A stretch of 64,000 nucleotides of DNA from Deltaproteobacteria bacterium (GTDB lineage Bacteria > Desulfobacterota > Deferrisomatia > Deferrisomatales > JACRMM01). The DNA is taken from NCBI GenBank assembly GCA_016214985.1, contig JACRMM010000003.1, forward strand, positions 38,679-102,678, given 5' to 3'. A program made the translations under genes and the position numbers. Below the pieces are notes generated by a model, which searched no databases, was not told where the DNA came from, and worked only from the letters and a program-made list of their open reading frames with translations. Of this stretch, positions 9,477-18,505 are shown in pieces (the first letter of the stretch is position 1; each line of letters begins with the position of its first letter).

Positions 9477-9511
9477 CTCGAATCCTCTGTCACTGACGAG
9501 TGGCTACCATG

Positions 9512-9541
9512 AATCGGGGCGTCCGAATCGGCGCCCCGATT
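9512..9541. repeat. 10-bp perfect inverted repeat between the transposase remnants
   Basis: AATCGGGGCG (9512-9521) pairs with its complement at 9532-9541 across a 10-base loop. It lies 36 bases after the tRNA-Cys fragment and just before the IS66 remnant. It could be an element end or a terminator; the gene-free stretch 9236-9574 holds nothing else that I recognise. Confidence 0.5.
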
Positions 9542-9574
9542 TGCGTCGACGGCCACCACGTCCGTCATCATGAC

Positions 9575-9841
9575 GTCTTGCGTGGGAGCGCATCTGCGAG
9601 GGCGTGGAAGACGTACGCCCCACGGTCGTCATCGCCCCGCCGACTCCCCCATCACCTCCCAGGGCATCGCGACGGCGGCGCTCCCGGCGTTCGTGACCGC
9701 CGCGACGTCGAGGATCCGCTGCCCTTCTACCGGCCACGCAAGCTGTATGCCCGGATCGGAGCAGACCTCTCACGCGGCAAGGTGTGCGCGTGGGCCATTA
9801 CGGTGGCCAGGGCCTGCCGGGTACTCCTGGAGCGTCTGTGA
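9575..9841 (+). pseudogene. IS66-family TnpC transposase fragment
   Basis: Only an internal part survives, scattered over more than one frame. Around 9590-9640 one frame reads CEGVED followed by PTVVIAPP, next GITSQ-like GIATAALPAF, then in the frame ending at 9841 DPLPFYR, KLYARIGADLSRGKVCAWAI and VARACRVLLERL. These are the linker and the segment following the zinc-binding domain of IS66 TnpC. The DDE catalytic core that should follow is missing, replaced directly by unrelated sequence ahead of the acyl-CoA dehydrogenase. No TnpA or TnpB is present. Confidence 0.7.
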
Positions 9842-10003
9842 GGGATGGGAGCCCAGGGGCCGTGACCCTGAAGCGTGTTTCTCCTTCCCTCTCCCTCGAA
9901 AGAGATAGTACTAGAAGGAATCGAAAGCTCGGCGCGGGAGCCCGGTCGGCGACCTCCCTTCGCCGGCGCCCTCTTGATCTTCCAGCCGATCCAGGAGACC
10001 CCC

Positions 10004-11806
10004 ATGCAGGAGAGGTTTTTCAGTTCCAAGAACCTCCGGTTTCTCCTCTACGACGTGCACGATGCCGACAGCCTGACCCGGTTGCCCCACTACCGGGATC
10101 ACGATCGGGAGACCTTCGACCTGGTGCTCGACGCGGCAGCCCGGCTGGCCAAGGACCTGTTCCTGCCCTGCCGGGTGGAGATGGACAGGAATCAGCCGGA
10201 GTACGAGAGGGGAACGGTGAGGGTACACCCTGCGGTCCGGGAGATCCTTCGCCAGGGCGGCGAAGGCGGCTGGATCTCCGCGGACTTCCCTTACGACCAC
10301 GGCGGCCAGCAGTTGCCGGTCACGGTCTGCACCGCGACCCGGTTCATCTTCCTCGCGGGCAACTACTCCGCCGCGGTCTATGCGGGGCTCACGACCGCGG
10401 CGGCCCGCCTCATCACCTCCTTCGGCGCACAGGAGTTGATCGAGACCTACGTTCCGAAGATGCTCTCCGGCGCGTGGCAGGGGACGATGGCCTTGACCGA
10501 ACCCCAGGCGGGAAGCTCCCTCTCCGACGTGAAGACGCGAGCGGTCGAGGACGGCGCGGGCTTCTACCGCATCCAAGGCCAGAAGATCTTCATCTCGGCC
10601 GGGGAACACGACGCCGCGGACAACATCATCCACCTGGCGCTCGCCCGGATCCCGGGCTCCCCTGTCGGCGTCAAGGGCATCTCTTTGTTCCTCGTGCCCA
10701 AACTGCGCTTCGCGGCCGGAGGCGGGCTCGAGCCGAACGACGTGCACTGCACGGGCATCTACCACAAGCTCGGGTATCGAGGGGCACCGATCACTCAGCT
10801 GAGCTTCGGCGAAGAGGGGGACTGCCGCGGCTACTTGGTCGGCGAGCGAAACCGGGGGCTCGCCCACATGTTTCAAATGATGAACGAGGAGAGGCTCGAG
10901 GTGGGCATGGGCGCGGCCGCCCTCTCTTCGGCCGCCTACTATGCGTCTCTCTCCTATGCCCTGGAGAGGCCGCAGGGCCGCCCTCTCGCGTCCAAAGACC
11001 CCTCACAGCCCCAGGTGCCGATCATTCAACACCCGGACGTGCGCCGGATGCTCCTTTTCCAGCGCGCGGTGGTCGAGGGCTCCCTCTGCTTGATCCTCCA
11101 GTGCGCCAAGTACGCCGACCTCGCCCGCTCCGGGCAAGACGAGGAGAAGGAGCGCGCCGCCGAACTTCTCGACCTGCTCACGCCGATCGCCAAGACCTAC
11201 CCTTCGGAGATGGGGATCCTCTCCACGAGCCAGGGACTCCAGATCCTCGGGGGCTACGGGTATTGCGACGAGTTCCCGCTCGAGCAGCTCTTCCGGGACA
11301 CGCGAATCCACCCGATCCACGAGGGGACCACCGGGATTCAGGGCATAGACCTCCTCGGCCGGAAAGTCCGGATCAACCAAGGGAAGGCGTTCGAGCTCTT
11401 CCTGCAGCGAGCCCGAGCCGCCGTCGGGGAAGTTCGCGGCGACAGGGCGCTAGACCCCTATGCTCGGCGGCTCGAACAGGCACTCGAGACGCTCGAAGAC
11501 GTCACGTCCCATTTGTACCGGGTGGCCGGCGGGGCTCAGGAGATCCTCCTGGCGGACGCCACCCTGTACCTCGAGCTCTTCGGGATCGTCACGATCGCGT
11601 GGCAGTGGCTGCTCCAGGGGGTCTCCGTCCGGCGCCGGCTCGCCGGGAACCCGGGCGAATCGGACCGAAACTTCCTCGAGGGGAAGTGGCGGACGCTCCA
11701 GTACTTCTTCCATTACGAGCTGCCGAAGGTCCAGGGTCTCGCCCAGCGGTTGAGGGAGGCGGACGGGCTCACGGTCCACATGGGAGCGGAGCACTTCGAG
11801 GACTAG
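10004..11806 (+). CDS. Acyl-CoA dehydrogenase, large-form with extended C-terminus
   Basis: FAD-dependent enzyme predicted to introduce the alpha-beta double bond in an acyl-CoA. The 600 residues comprise an N-terminal extension, the ACAD helical domain, the middle beta domain with MALTEPQAGSSLSDVKT (FAD/substrate binding), and the C-terminal helical domain with ILGGYGYCDEFPLEQLFRD and IHPIHEGTTGIQ, whose Glu is in the usual catalytic-base position. A further C-terminal domain of about 130 residues is typical of the 600-residue subgroup. ATG 10004 was chosen over an upstream in-frame ATG (9875) because GGAG lies about 8 bases ahead and the extra residues look non-coding. The stop TAG shares its bases with the stop of the convergent gene. 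Chain-length specificity and electron acceptor are unknown; no etfAB nearby. Confidence 0.9.
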   Translation: MQERFFSSKNLRFLLYDVHDADSLTRLPHYRDHDRETFDLVLDAAARLAKDLFLPCRVEMDRNQPEYERGTVRVHPAVREILRQGGEGGWISADFPYDHGGQQLPVTVCTATRFIFLAGNYSAAVYAGLTTAAARLITSFGAQELIETYVPKMLSGAWQGTMALTEPQAGSSLSDVKTRAVEDGAGFYRIQGQKIFISAGEHDAADNIIHLALARIPGSPVGVKGISLFLVPKLRFAAGGGLEPNDVHCTGIYHKLGYRGAPITQLSFGEEGDCRGYLVGERNRGLAHMFQMMNEERLEVGMGAAALSSAAYYASLSYALERPQGRPLASKDPSQPQVPIIQHPDVRRMLLFQRAVVEGSLCLILQCAKYADLARSGQDEEKERAAELLDLLTPIAKTYPSEMGILSTSQGLQILGGYGYCDEFPLEQLFRDTRIHPIHEGTTGIQGIDLLGRKVRINQGKAFELFLQRARAAVGEVRGDRALDPYARRLEQALETLEDVTSHLYRVAGGAQEILLADATLYLELFGIVTIAWQWLLQGVSVRRRLAGNPGESDRNFLEGKWRTLQYFFHYELPKVQGLAQRLREADGLTVHMGAEHFED

Positions 11807-12828
11807 GGGCTTTTCTGTTGGGCTCCCGACTCCAACTGCCGCAGGTGGCCGAGGAAGGCCGACAGGGTGCGGCACCGTTTCAGGTCCCGAAACACGTCGG
11901 CCAGCTCCGGGTCCGGCACGTGGCGCACGACCTCCTTGAGCTTGTAGAGGACCTGATCCTCCCCGCAGAAGAGGTTTCGATAGCGCTCGACCAGGGCGCG
12001 CAGATAGCGCCCGAGCTCTCGGGACCGCCCCTCCGGCGTCGGGCGAGCCGGCGCCCTGCCTCGCAGCCTCTCGAAGAGCCGGGGGTCGGAGACCGCCCCC
12101 CGCCCGAGCATCAGGCCGGCGGCGCCCGTCTGGGCGAGCACGCCGCGGCCCTCCTCGGCGGTCACGATGTCGCCGTTGGCGATGACGGGCAGGCGGGTCG
12201 CCCCCACGACCTCGGCCGTCAGCGCGTGGTCGGGCTGACCGGCGTAGCCCTGCCGGACCGTGCGGGGGTGGAGGACGAGAAAATCGACGCCCTCCCCCTC
12301 GAAGAGCGGCAGGAGCGAGAGGATCTGCCGGGGGTCCTCATAGCCTGCGCGGACCTTGACCGAGAAACCTCCGGTCACCGCGCCTCGGAGCGCCCGGAGG
12401 ATCGAGGGCAGCGCCTCGGGGGCGCCCAGGAGGGCGCCCCCGGAGGAGCCCGGGGTCATGCGGCCGTAGCCGTAGGGGCAGCCGACGTTGAGGTTCAGGT
12501 GTCGGGCCCCGGCCTCCTGGGCTCCTTGCGCCGCCGCAACCAGTGCGCCCGCGTCGACGCCGATGAGCTGCACGACCAGGGGGATTCCCCCGGGCTCGTC
12601 CGCCACCTCGTCTCGGTCGGCGGCGGACAGGCCCCGCCTCGATCCCCGGCGCACCCGGACGAATTCGGTGAATACGACGTCGGGCCGCACCCACTCGACG
12701 AAGAGCCGGCGCAGCGCTCGGTTCGTGATCCCCTGCATCGGGGCAAGCATGAGGGGCTGGGCGCCCGGCGTCCAGGGAAGGCCGTCCCTCGGCACCCGAC
12801 TCGTCTCGGCGCCGGGAAACGTCGTCAC
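11803..12828 (-). CDS. tRNA-dihydrouridine synthase family protein
   Basis: FMN-dependent TIM-barrel enzyme that reduces uridines in tRNA D-loops using NADPH. The 341-residue protein shows LMLAPMQGITN at the barrel start, the catalytic cysteine in LNVGCPYGYG, SVKVRAGYED, LVLHPRTVRQGYAG, PVIANGDI and GLMLGRGA, all Dus hallmarks. The segment after the Cys (RMTPGSSGGALL) differs from DusA/B/C of enterics, so no letter is assigned. The start is GTG 12828: it forms a GTGA overlap with the stop of the upstream radical SAM gene, and the open frame further upstream runs antisense-like through that gene. Stop codon TAG lies in the palindrome CTAG shared with the convergent acyl-CoA dehydrogenase. Confidence 0.9.
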   Translation of the reverse strand: MTTFPGAETSRVPRDGLPWTPGAQPLMLAPMQGITNRALRRLFVEWVRPDVVFTEFVRVRRGSRRGLSAADRDEVADEPGGIPLVVQLIGVDAGALVAAAQGAQEAGARHLNLNVGCPYGYGRMTPGSSGGALLGAPEALPSILRALRGAVTGGFSVKVRAGYEDPRQILSLLPLFEGEGVDFLVLHPRTVRQGYAGQPDHALTAEVVGATRLPVIANGDIVTAEEGRGVLAQTGAAGLMLGRGAVSDPRLFERLRGRAPARPTPEGRSRELGRYLRALVERYRNLFCGEDQVLYKLKEVVRHVPDPELADVFRDLKRCRTLSAFLGHLRQLESGAQQKSP

Positions 12829-14513
12829 GACGGCGCCGGGTGACGTCGGACCTGCTGCTGTTCCGACAGGATCTCCAGGTCCACCAGCCCCTCCTGGACC
12901 GACAGCACCGCTTCGCACGGACGCTCGGGGAGGAGAAGGGCGAGCTCGTCCAGGTCCGTGAAACCGGCGTCGAGGCGCTCCAACAGAGCGACGGGGTCGT
13001 GCGCGAACGAGGCGCGACACGAACGCGGATCCAAGACCACCACAGAGCCGTCCGCTGCATGCTCGGACGTCCCGGGCGCCGACTCGAGCAGTTCCGCCGA
13101 GCGGCCGAAGTAGGTGACGATGTCCGCAGCGATCGTCCCGGCGACCGCGTTACCCTGCCGTTCGAAGGCGGACAGCAGGAAGTCTCGGTGAAGGGACGTC
13201 ACGTCCTCGGAGGGGTTCGCGTCGAGGTGGGCGGCGAACGAGCCGAAGAGCGCGGACGCGGAGAGTCCCAGGGCTTCCACGACCATCGCAAACCACGGCA
13301 CGGCCCTTCCCCGATTGTAGAAGAGGTCGCAGCTGCGAGCGGTCGTCGCCGCCTTCTCAAGATCCTCCGCGCCGAACGTGGGAGAGGAGATCACCCGATA
13401 CGGGGTGGCCTCCTGGTATTTCAGACCGAAGGACGGCGCGGTTTCCAAGAGCCTCGTTCCCGGCAGCACGGCCAGGGGAAAGAGGTCCAGATGGTTCGGA
13501 ACGAGACGCAGGGCGAAGTCGAGGCTGTCGTAGAACCCGTCCAGAGTGTCACCCGGCAACCCGTAGATCAGGTCGAAGCCGTAGGTGACTCCCGCCTCGT
13601 GAAGGAGGAGGACCTTGTCCTCGAACGCGTCCGGGTCGATCCGCCGGTTGATGTTTCGCAATACCGCGTCGTGGACGCTCTGCAGGCCGATCTGGAGGGT
13701 GCAGCGGATCGAGGCGAACAGCGTCGCCATCTCCTCATCGATGAATTCGCTTCGCACTTCGAAGAAGAAGTGGACGTCGGGGGCGTGCTCGCGGATCAGC
13801 CGCAGCACTCTCTTCGCCTCGTCCTGGTTGTAGTTGAAGGTAGGGTCGAGAACAAAGACTTGCTCCACCCCGGATGCTTCAAACAACAAGAGCTCCGCCT
13901 TCACCCTCTCCAGGGGAATCCTGCGGATCCCCTCGGCCCCCCTCGACTCGAAACAGAAATCGCACCGGAACGGACACCCCCTCGACAGTTCCCAGAGGAG
14001 CCCCCTGTAGTGGGACGGCTCCAGTGTGCCGTCCAGGAAGGGCGAGGGCAGCGCCCCGAGGTCTCGCACAGGGGAGGCTCGTATCGAGTCTCGAAGCTCC
14101 CGAGGTCGAGCGCCGCGGAGGAGGTCGCCCATCACGGCGACGAGGATCTCCTCGCCTTCGCCCGGGAGAACGAGATCAAGGGACGGCTCCTCGAGGATTC
14201 GGCCGTAGTCCGCGGTGGCTTCCGGACCTCCCGCGAGCACGATGAGTTCCGGATCTTTACGCTTGATGATTATGGCAATCTGCAACACCAGCAAGCGGTT
14301 CCATAGATACATCGAAAACCCAACGTAGCGCGGGCGCAACGCCAGAATCCTCTCCGCGCACTGCCCCGCGGTGTCGCCCAGATACAGGTCGAGCACGTCC
14401 ACCCGGATCTCGCCTGGGAACGCCTTCTTGAGCGCGGAGGCGAGCATGGCCGGTCCGAGCGGCACCGCCCGGGCGGACTCCTCGGGGTGAATCGCCACCA
14501 ACGCAAGCTTCAT
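12825..14513 (-). CDS. B12-binding-domain radical SAM protein
   Basis: Predicted 562-residue radical SAM enzyme with an N-terminal cobalamin-binding-like Rossmann domain (LGPAMLASALKKAFP ... VLAGGPEATADY, DLVLPGEGEE) followed by the radical SAM barrel with the cluster motif CPFRCDFC, and family motifs LDPTFNYN, LQIGLQSV and YGFDLIYGLPGDT. The C-terminal about 150 residues (DUF4080-like position) are not recognised in detail. Relatives carry out methylations or rearrangements on unactivated carbons; the substrate here is unknown. Its stop overlaps the start of the Dus gene (GTGA), suggesting coupled translation and perhaps an RNA-related job, which is inference only. Confidence 0.85.
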   Translation of the reverse strand: MKLALVAIHPEESARAVPLGPAMLASALKKAFPGEIRVDVLDLYLGDTAGQCAERILALRPRYVGFSMYLWNRLLVLQIAIIIKRKDPELIVLAGGPEATADYGRILEEPSLDLVLPGEGEEILVAVMGDLLRGARPRELRDSIRASPVRDLGALPSPFLDGTLEPSHYRGLLWELSRGCPFRCDFCFESRGAEGIRRIPLERVKAELLLFEASGVEQVFVLDPTFNYNQDEAKRVLRLIREHAPDVHFFFEVRSEFIDEEMATLFASIRCTLQIGLQSVHDAVLRNINRRIDPDAFEDKVLLLHEAGVTYGFDLIYGLPGDTLDGFYDSLDFALRLVPNHLDLFPLAVLPGTRLLETAPSFGLKYQEATPYRVISSPTFGAEDLEKAATTARSCDLFYNRGRAVPWFAMVVEALGLSASALFGSFAAHLDANPSEDVTSLHRDFLLSAFERQGNAVAGTIAADIVTYFGRSAELLESAPGTSEHAADGSVVVLDPRSCRASFAHDPVALLERLDAGFTDLDELALLLPERPCEAVLSVQEGLVDLEILSEQQQVRRHPAPS

Positions 14514-14619
14514 CGTCCGTTCCCCTGAGGTGCGATTCGAAGCGAGGCGAGAGGCCGTGCCCGCACGTTCCCCGTGCGCCGCAGACCCCGACGCAGCCCG
14601 GCTGCGCTCCCCGCCAGGT

Positions 14620-15897
14620 TCAGAGGCGGGCCCCGTGGCGCACCGACGTGGCCTGGAGCGCGAAGCCCGTGGAGGCGTGGATCCACTCGGCGCCCCGGGG
14701 CTCGAACGGGAGGAACCACAGGTCGGCCCCGGTGATCCGTAGCTTCGCCGGGGCCACGGCCGGGTAGGAGCGCCGGAAGGTCTCGACGAGGTGGGCGAGC
14801 ACGGGCTTCAGGGCCTGGGCCGCCTCGGTGATGGGCAGGCGCACGGGTTCGGCATCGAGGACCCGACCGGGAGACAGCGCGCCGGGCGCGGCGAGCGGGG
14901 CGATGCTCATGGCCTTCGCGGTCCGCAGGAACGTGCGGGGCTGCGCCTTGAACGCCGGGACCAGGAGCGACGGCGGCTCGCCCTCCCAGCCGGTCGGGGC
15001 GGGCTGGTAGGGAATCGCCCACCGCCGGAGCTCCGCCCGGCTGGTGAAGGGCAGTCCTTCCGCCGCGAAGGCCAGGTGCCAGAAGGGAAAGAGCCTCGCG
15101 TCCCGGGAGCCTCCCGGTGCACCGAAGACCGTCAGGGGGGCGAGGCCCTGCGCGGTGACCCTCCAGCACCTGGTGCACTGCCCGCACAGAAACGCTGCCG
15201 CGCCCGAGGCCGCCGGCAGCCCGTGGCCGCACTCGGGGCACAGGAGCGGAAGGAACGGCGCAGGCTCCTCGGCGGGGGCGCGCTCGCCCAGCGCGCGGAC
15301 GGCCTGGACCGCTGGAGGATCGAGGGGGTAGGAGGTGGCATCGGGAAGGGCCTCCCGGAGCCGGCCTCCGGTGGGCCCCTCCTCAAGGAGAAACGGCGCC
15401 TCGATCAAGCTCCGGGTCTCCCCGATCAGCCGCGTGAAGAGCGCCCGGGCCGGCTCGAGGCGGTCGTAGCGGGCCTCGGCAACGGCCTGGGCCTCGTCGG
15501 CCGAGACGTCAGGCGTCGCGCCCCGGCCGGAGACGAGGGTGAGGTGCGCCGCCTGCGGCCGAACGCCGAGGTTCGCGCCCGCCGGCGCCCCCTGCCAGGC
15601 CGGCACCGTGGCGTCGAGCAGGTTCCCCTCCACCCCGGCCGGCTCGGCGGCGGCCCGGTACCGCACCCCGCGGATGCGCCAGAACGGCAGGTGGAAGGTC
15701 GGTTCGGTCGCCACCCCCAGAGCCGCGGCGAGGCGGTAGCGGAGCGGCCGGCCCGGGGAGAGGTAGAGGCTCGTTCGGCAGAACGGACACGGGAGCACCG
15801 GATCCCCCACCTCCAGGCTCACCGCGCCTCCGCACTGGGGGCAGGCGGCCTCGGCAGACCAGCCGTTCCCGGACGCCGGCTCAGGCGGAGGTCGCAA
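14620..15897 (-). CDS. Zinc-ribbon protein of unknown function, partner of the SPFH protein
   Basis: A predicted soluble protein of about 425 residues. Two zinc-ribbon pairs are visible: CPQCGG ... CPFC near the N-terminus and CPECG ... CGQC in the middle. Between and after them are beta-rich segments (FHLPFWRIRGVRYRA, LFPFWHLAFAAEGLPF) that look like two repeats of one fold, each headed by a FWxI/FWHL strand. The start is uncertain: TTG 15897 overlaps the end of the SPFH gene by 17 bases and is the only in-frame start candidate I see just ahead of the first Cys pair. I do not recognise a named family. The overlap with the SPFH gene suggests the two products work together, possibly at the membrane. 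Confidence 0.65.
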   Translation of the reverse strand: MRPPPEPASGNGWSAEAACPQCGGAVSLEVGDPVLPCPFCRTSLYLSPGRPLRYRLAAALGVATEPTFHLPFWRIRGVRYRAAAEPAGVEGNLLDATVPAWQGAPAGANLGVRPQAAHLTLVSGRGATPDVSADEAQAVAEARYDRLEPARALFTRLIGETRSLIEAPFLLEEGPTGGRLREALPDATSYPLDPPAVQAVRALGERAPAEEPAPFLPLLCPECGHGLPAASGAAAFLCGQCTRCWRVTAQGLAPLTVFGAPGGSRDARLFPFWHLAFAAEGLPFTSRAELRRWAIPYQPAPTGWEGEPPSLLVPAFKAQPRTFLRTAKAMSIAPLAAPGALSPGRVLDAEPVRLPITEAAQALKPVLAHLVETFRRSYPAVAPAKLRITGADLWFLPFEPRGAEWIHASTGFALQATSVRHGARL

Positions 15898-17020
15898 GCC
15901 GCTCGCCGCAGGCGTTGCAGAAGACCGACTCGGGGCGGTTCTCCGCGCCGCACCCCGTGCACGGGCGAGGCCCCGGCGCGACGCCGGCCGCGGCCCCGCA
16001 TCCCGAGCAGAACCGCGCCTGGGGCGGCAGCGGTTGTCCGCAGGCGCCGCAGCGCCGAAGGGCGAGGATCTGACCCCCGCAGTGCGGGCAGAAGCGGGCC
16101 TCGGCCTCCACCGGCAGCCCGCACTCGGGGCACGCGGCCGGGACGCCGGCCTTCGCACCGCCCGCGCCGACGCCCTGGGCCACGCCCGCCAGCAGGCCCG
16201 GGACCATCATCCCGAGGCCCAGGGCGATCCCGGCCTCGGCCTGCCCTGAGCCAGCAGCGGCCTTCTCCAGGGCCATGGCCATCTTCATCTGCAGGAGCTC
16301 TTGCAGGTTCTGGCCCACGGCGCCGAGGCGGCTTCGGTCGTCGATCGCCTGCTGGACCTCGGCCGGCGGGGTGATCGCGTTGATGAAGAGCCCCTGGAGC
16401 GCCAGGCCGTACGCGGCCAGGTCGGCCGAGAGACGCTTCGACAGGCCGTCGGCGAGTTCCTCGTAGCGGCTCGGCAGGTTGACCAGGGTGTCCAGGTTCT
16501 CACCGAGGTGATCGTTCAGCCGCGACACCACCACGTCGCCCAGGTACTCCTCCAGCGTCGCGACCGGGTAGGTCGCCTGGGTGCCGACGAGGCTGTTGAC
16601 GAACAGCACCGGCTGCACGACCTGGACGTTCAGTACGCCGTGCGCGCGCAGGCGCACCAGGCCCAGCTCCGTGTCCCGAAACGCGACCGGGTCGCGGGTG
16701 CCCCAGCGAAGCCCGTTGAAGATCTTCAGGTTGACGAAGTACACCTCGGCCCGAAACGGGCTCTTGAACCCCCAGGGCAGGGAGAGGACCTTCGTCAGGA
16801 TCGGGATGTTCTTCGTGGTGAGCGTGTGCCGGCCCGGCCCCAGCGCGTCGCAGGCCACGCCGCCGGAGTAGAACACCGCGGCCTGGCTGTCCCGGACGAT
16901 CAGCTGGGCGCCCCACTTGATCTCCCCCGAGCCCTTCTCCGGCAGCCGGTGCGCGAGCTCGGCGCCCGAGGGGTCGAACCACTCCAGAAGCTCCAGGAAG
17001 ACCAGGTTGTCCGTTCCCAT
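15881..17020 (-). CDS. SPFH-domain protein with C-terminal zinc ribbons
   Basis: 379 residues resembling the YdjI-like group (sometimes annotated virion core protein): a strand-rich SPFH/band-7 domain (about 20-260, with AQLIVRDSQAAVFYSGG, VYFVNLKIFNGLRWGTRDP and VNSLVGTQATYPV), a helical region with QMKMAMALEKAAAG, a Gly/Ala-rich hydrophobic stretch, and three zinc-ribbon modules made of six C-x2-C pairs (CPECG/CPHCG, CGACG/CSGCG, CTGCG/CNACG). Relatives form membrane-associated assemblies and are linked to envelope stress or membrane organisation. ATG 17020 starts 17 bases after glgA. Its place in a glycogen cluster is unexpected. Confidence 0.85.
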   Translation of the reverse strand: MGTDNLVFLELLEWFDPSGAELAHRLPEKGSGEIKWGAQLIVRDSQAAVFYSGGVACDALGPGRHTLTTKNIPILTKVLSLPWGFKSPFRAEVYFVNLKIFNGLRWGTRDPVAFRDTELGLVRLRAHGVLNVQVVQPVLFVNSLVGTQATYPVATLEEYLGDVVVSRLNDHLGENLDTLVNLPSRYEELADGLSKRLSADLAAYGLALQGLFINAITPPAEVQQAIDDRSRLGAVGQNLQELLQMKMAMALEKAAAGSGQAEAGIALGLGMMVPGLLAGVAQGVGAGGAKAGVPAACPECGLPVEAEARFCPHCGGQILALRRCGACGQPLPPQARFCSGCGAAAGVAPGPRPCTGCGAENRPESVFCNACGERLATSA

Positions 17021-17037
17021 GACCCCTCCGTTCGGGC

Positions 17038-18495
17038 TCAGGCCGGCGGGGAGCCGCCGTCCCGGTAGACTCTCAGGTACTCGCGCGCCGACGCCGACCA
17101 GGAGAAGTCCCGTCCCATGCCCGCGCGCCGAGCCTGCTCCATCCGCCGGGGGGAGGCCGCGAACTCGACCGCCCGCTCCACGGCTTCCCCCAGGGCCTCG
17201 GGACTCGCCTCGTCGAAGAGGAACCCCGTTCCCTTGGGCTCGGAGACGTCGCGCACCGTGTCGGCAAGCCCGCCGGTGCGACGGACGATCGGCAGGCTTC
17301 CGTAGCGCTGCGCGATCAGCTGCCCCAGGCCGCAGGGTTCGAACAAGCTCGGCATGCAGAAGAAGTCGCTGCCGCCGTAGACGAGTCGCGCCACGCGCTC
17401 GTCGAACCCGATGAGCGCACCGACCGTATCCGGGAATCGCGCGGCGAGGCTGCGCGCAGCCTCCTCGTAGTGATGGTCGCCGTTGCCGAGTAGGGTCCAC
17501 TGGGCGCCGAGCGCTTCGATGCCGTCGCCAAGACCCAGAAGCAGGTCGATCCCCTTCTGCGCAGCGAGCCGTGTCACCAGGCCCACCACGGGCCGTCCGT
17601 CCGGTGGCAGCCCGAACTCGCCTCGCAGCGCCTCGGTGTTCCGGGGGCGCCGCGCCAGGCTCTTCGCGGTGAAGACGGCGGGCAGCGCCGCGTCGAGGGC
17701 CGGATCCCAGGCGTGGAGGTCGATCCCGTTCAGGATCCCGTGGAGCGCGCCCTGCCCTGCCCTCTCGCGCAACACCCCGTCGAGGCCCCACCCGCTGGCC
17801 GGCGTCTGGATCTCCCCGGCGTAGGTCGGCGACACGGTGGTGATCGCATCGGCCGAAGTGAGCCCCGCCTTGAGGAAGTTTACCTGGTCGAAGAACTCCA
17901 GGCCGTGCATCCGGAAGTGGCGCCAGGAGAGCCCGAGCGTGGGCAGGACCTCCTTCGGGAACACCCCCTGGTAGGCCAGATTGTGGATCGTGTGTACGGT
18001 GGCGGCCTCGCCGAGAAACGGGTCGGAGCCGTAGTGCTCGGCGTCCCGGAGGAGCAGCGGAACGAGCCCGGTCTGCCAGTCGTGGGTGTGCACCACGTCG
18101 GGCCCGGGCGCCAGGACCCGGGCCGCTTCGATCGCGGCGTAGCTGAAGAAAGCGAAGCGCTGGGCGTTGTCGGGGTAGTCCCCGAAGGGCGTGCCGTAGA
18201 GGGCCTCCCGGTCGAAGTAGCCCGGGCACTCGAGGCACAGGACCCGCACTCCCCCGACCGCGGTGGCCTCGAGCACGGTGGCGCGGCGCACGGCCCCGTC
18301 GATCCGTGCCTCCACCACGGTCCCGGTGGGGACGAGGCCAAAGCGCTTGGCCGTCATGCTCGGCAGGTGCGGGATCACGGCCGTGACCTCGCAGCCCAGC
18401 CCTGCCAGGGCGCCGGGCAGCGCGCCCACCACGTCGCCCAACCCCCCGGTCTTGGACAGGGGGGCCATCTCGGACGCGATCATCCAGATTCTCAC
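17038..18495 (-). CDS. glgA: Glycogen synthase (ADP-glucose type, GT5)
   Basis: Transfers glucose from ADP-glucose to the growing alpha-1,4-glucan. The 485-residue GT-B protein begins MRIWMIASEMAPLSKTGGLGDVVGALP, containing the KTGGL ADP-glucose-binding motif, and has HTHDWQTGLVP, HTIHNLAYQGVFP, NGIDLHAWDP, VTRLAAQKGIDLL and the C-terminal domain motif MPSLFEPCGLGQLIAQRYG. Length and motif order match bacterial GlgA. It lies between galT (10-base gap) and the SPFH gene (17-base gap) and is probably co-transcribed with the GH57 and nucleotidyltransferase genes, forming an alpha-glucan synthesis/turnover unit. Confidence 0.96.
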   Translation of the reverse strand: MRIWMIASEMAPLSKTGGLGDVVGALPGALAGLGCEVTAVIPHLPSMTAKRFGLVPTGTVVEARIDGAVRRATVLEATAVGGVRVLCLECPGYFDREALYGTPFGDYPDNAQRFAFFSYAAIEAARVLAPGPDVVHTHDWQTGLVPLLLRDAEHYGSDPFLGEAATVHTIHNLAYQGVFPKEVLPTLGLSWRHFRMHGLEFFDQVNFLKAGLTSADAITTVSPTYAGEIQTPASGWGLDGVLRERAGQGALHGILNGIDLHAWDPALDAALPAVFTAKSLARRPRNTEALRGEFGLPPDGRPVVGLVTRLAAQKGIDLLLGLGDGIEALGAQWTLLGNGDHHYEEAARSLAARFPDTVGALIGFDERVARLVYGGSDFFCMPSLFEPCGLGQLIAQRYGSLPIVRRTGGLADTVRDVSEPKGTGFLFDEASPEALGEAVERAVEFAASPRRMEQARRAGMGRDFSWSASAREYLRVYRDGGSPPA

Positions 18496-18505
18496 GACCG
18501 TCTCC

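Larger units (their letters stand above)
8396..9841. mobile_element. Scar of at least two decayed insertion elements and a tRNA-targeting element
   Basis: Within 1.45 kb lie an IS1595-type pseudogene, the 3' half of a tRNA-Cys, an inverted repeat and an IS66 fragment, with no intact mobile gene. Together with the lower-GC QueG-like gene to the left, this marks an accessory segment inserted between the valS set and the acyl-CoA dehydrogenase. Exact element ends were not found. Confidence 0.65.
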
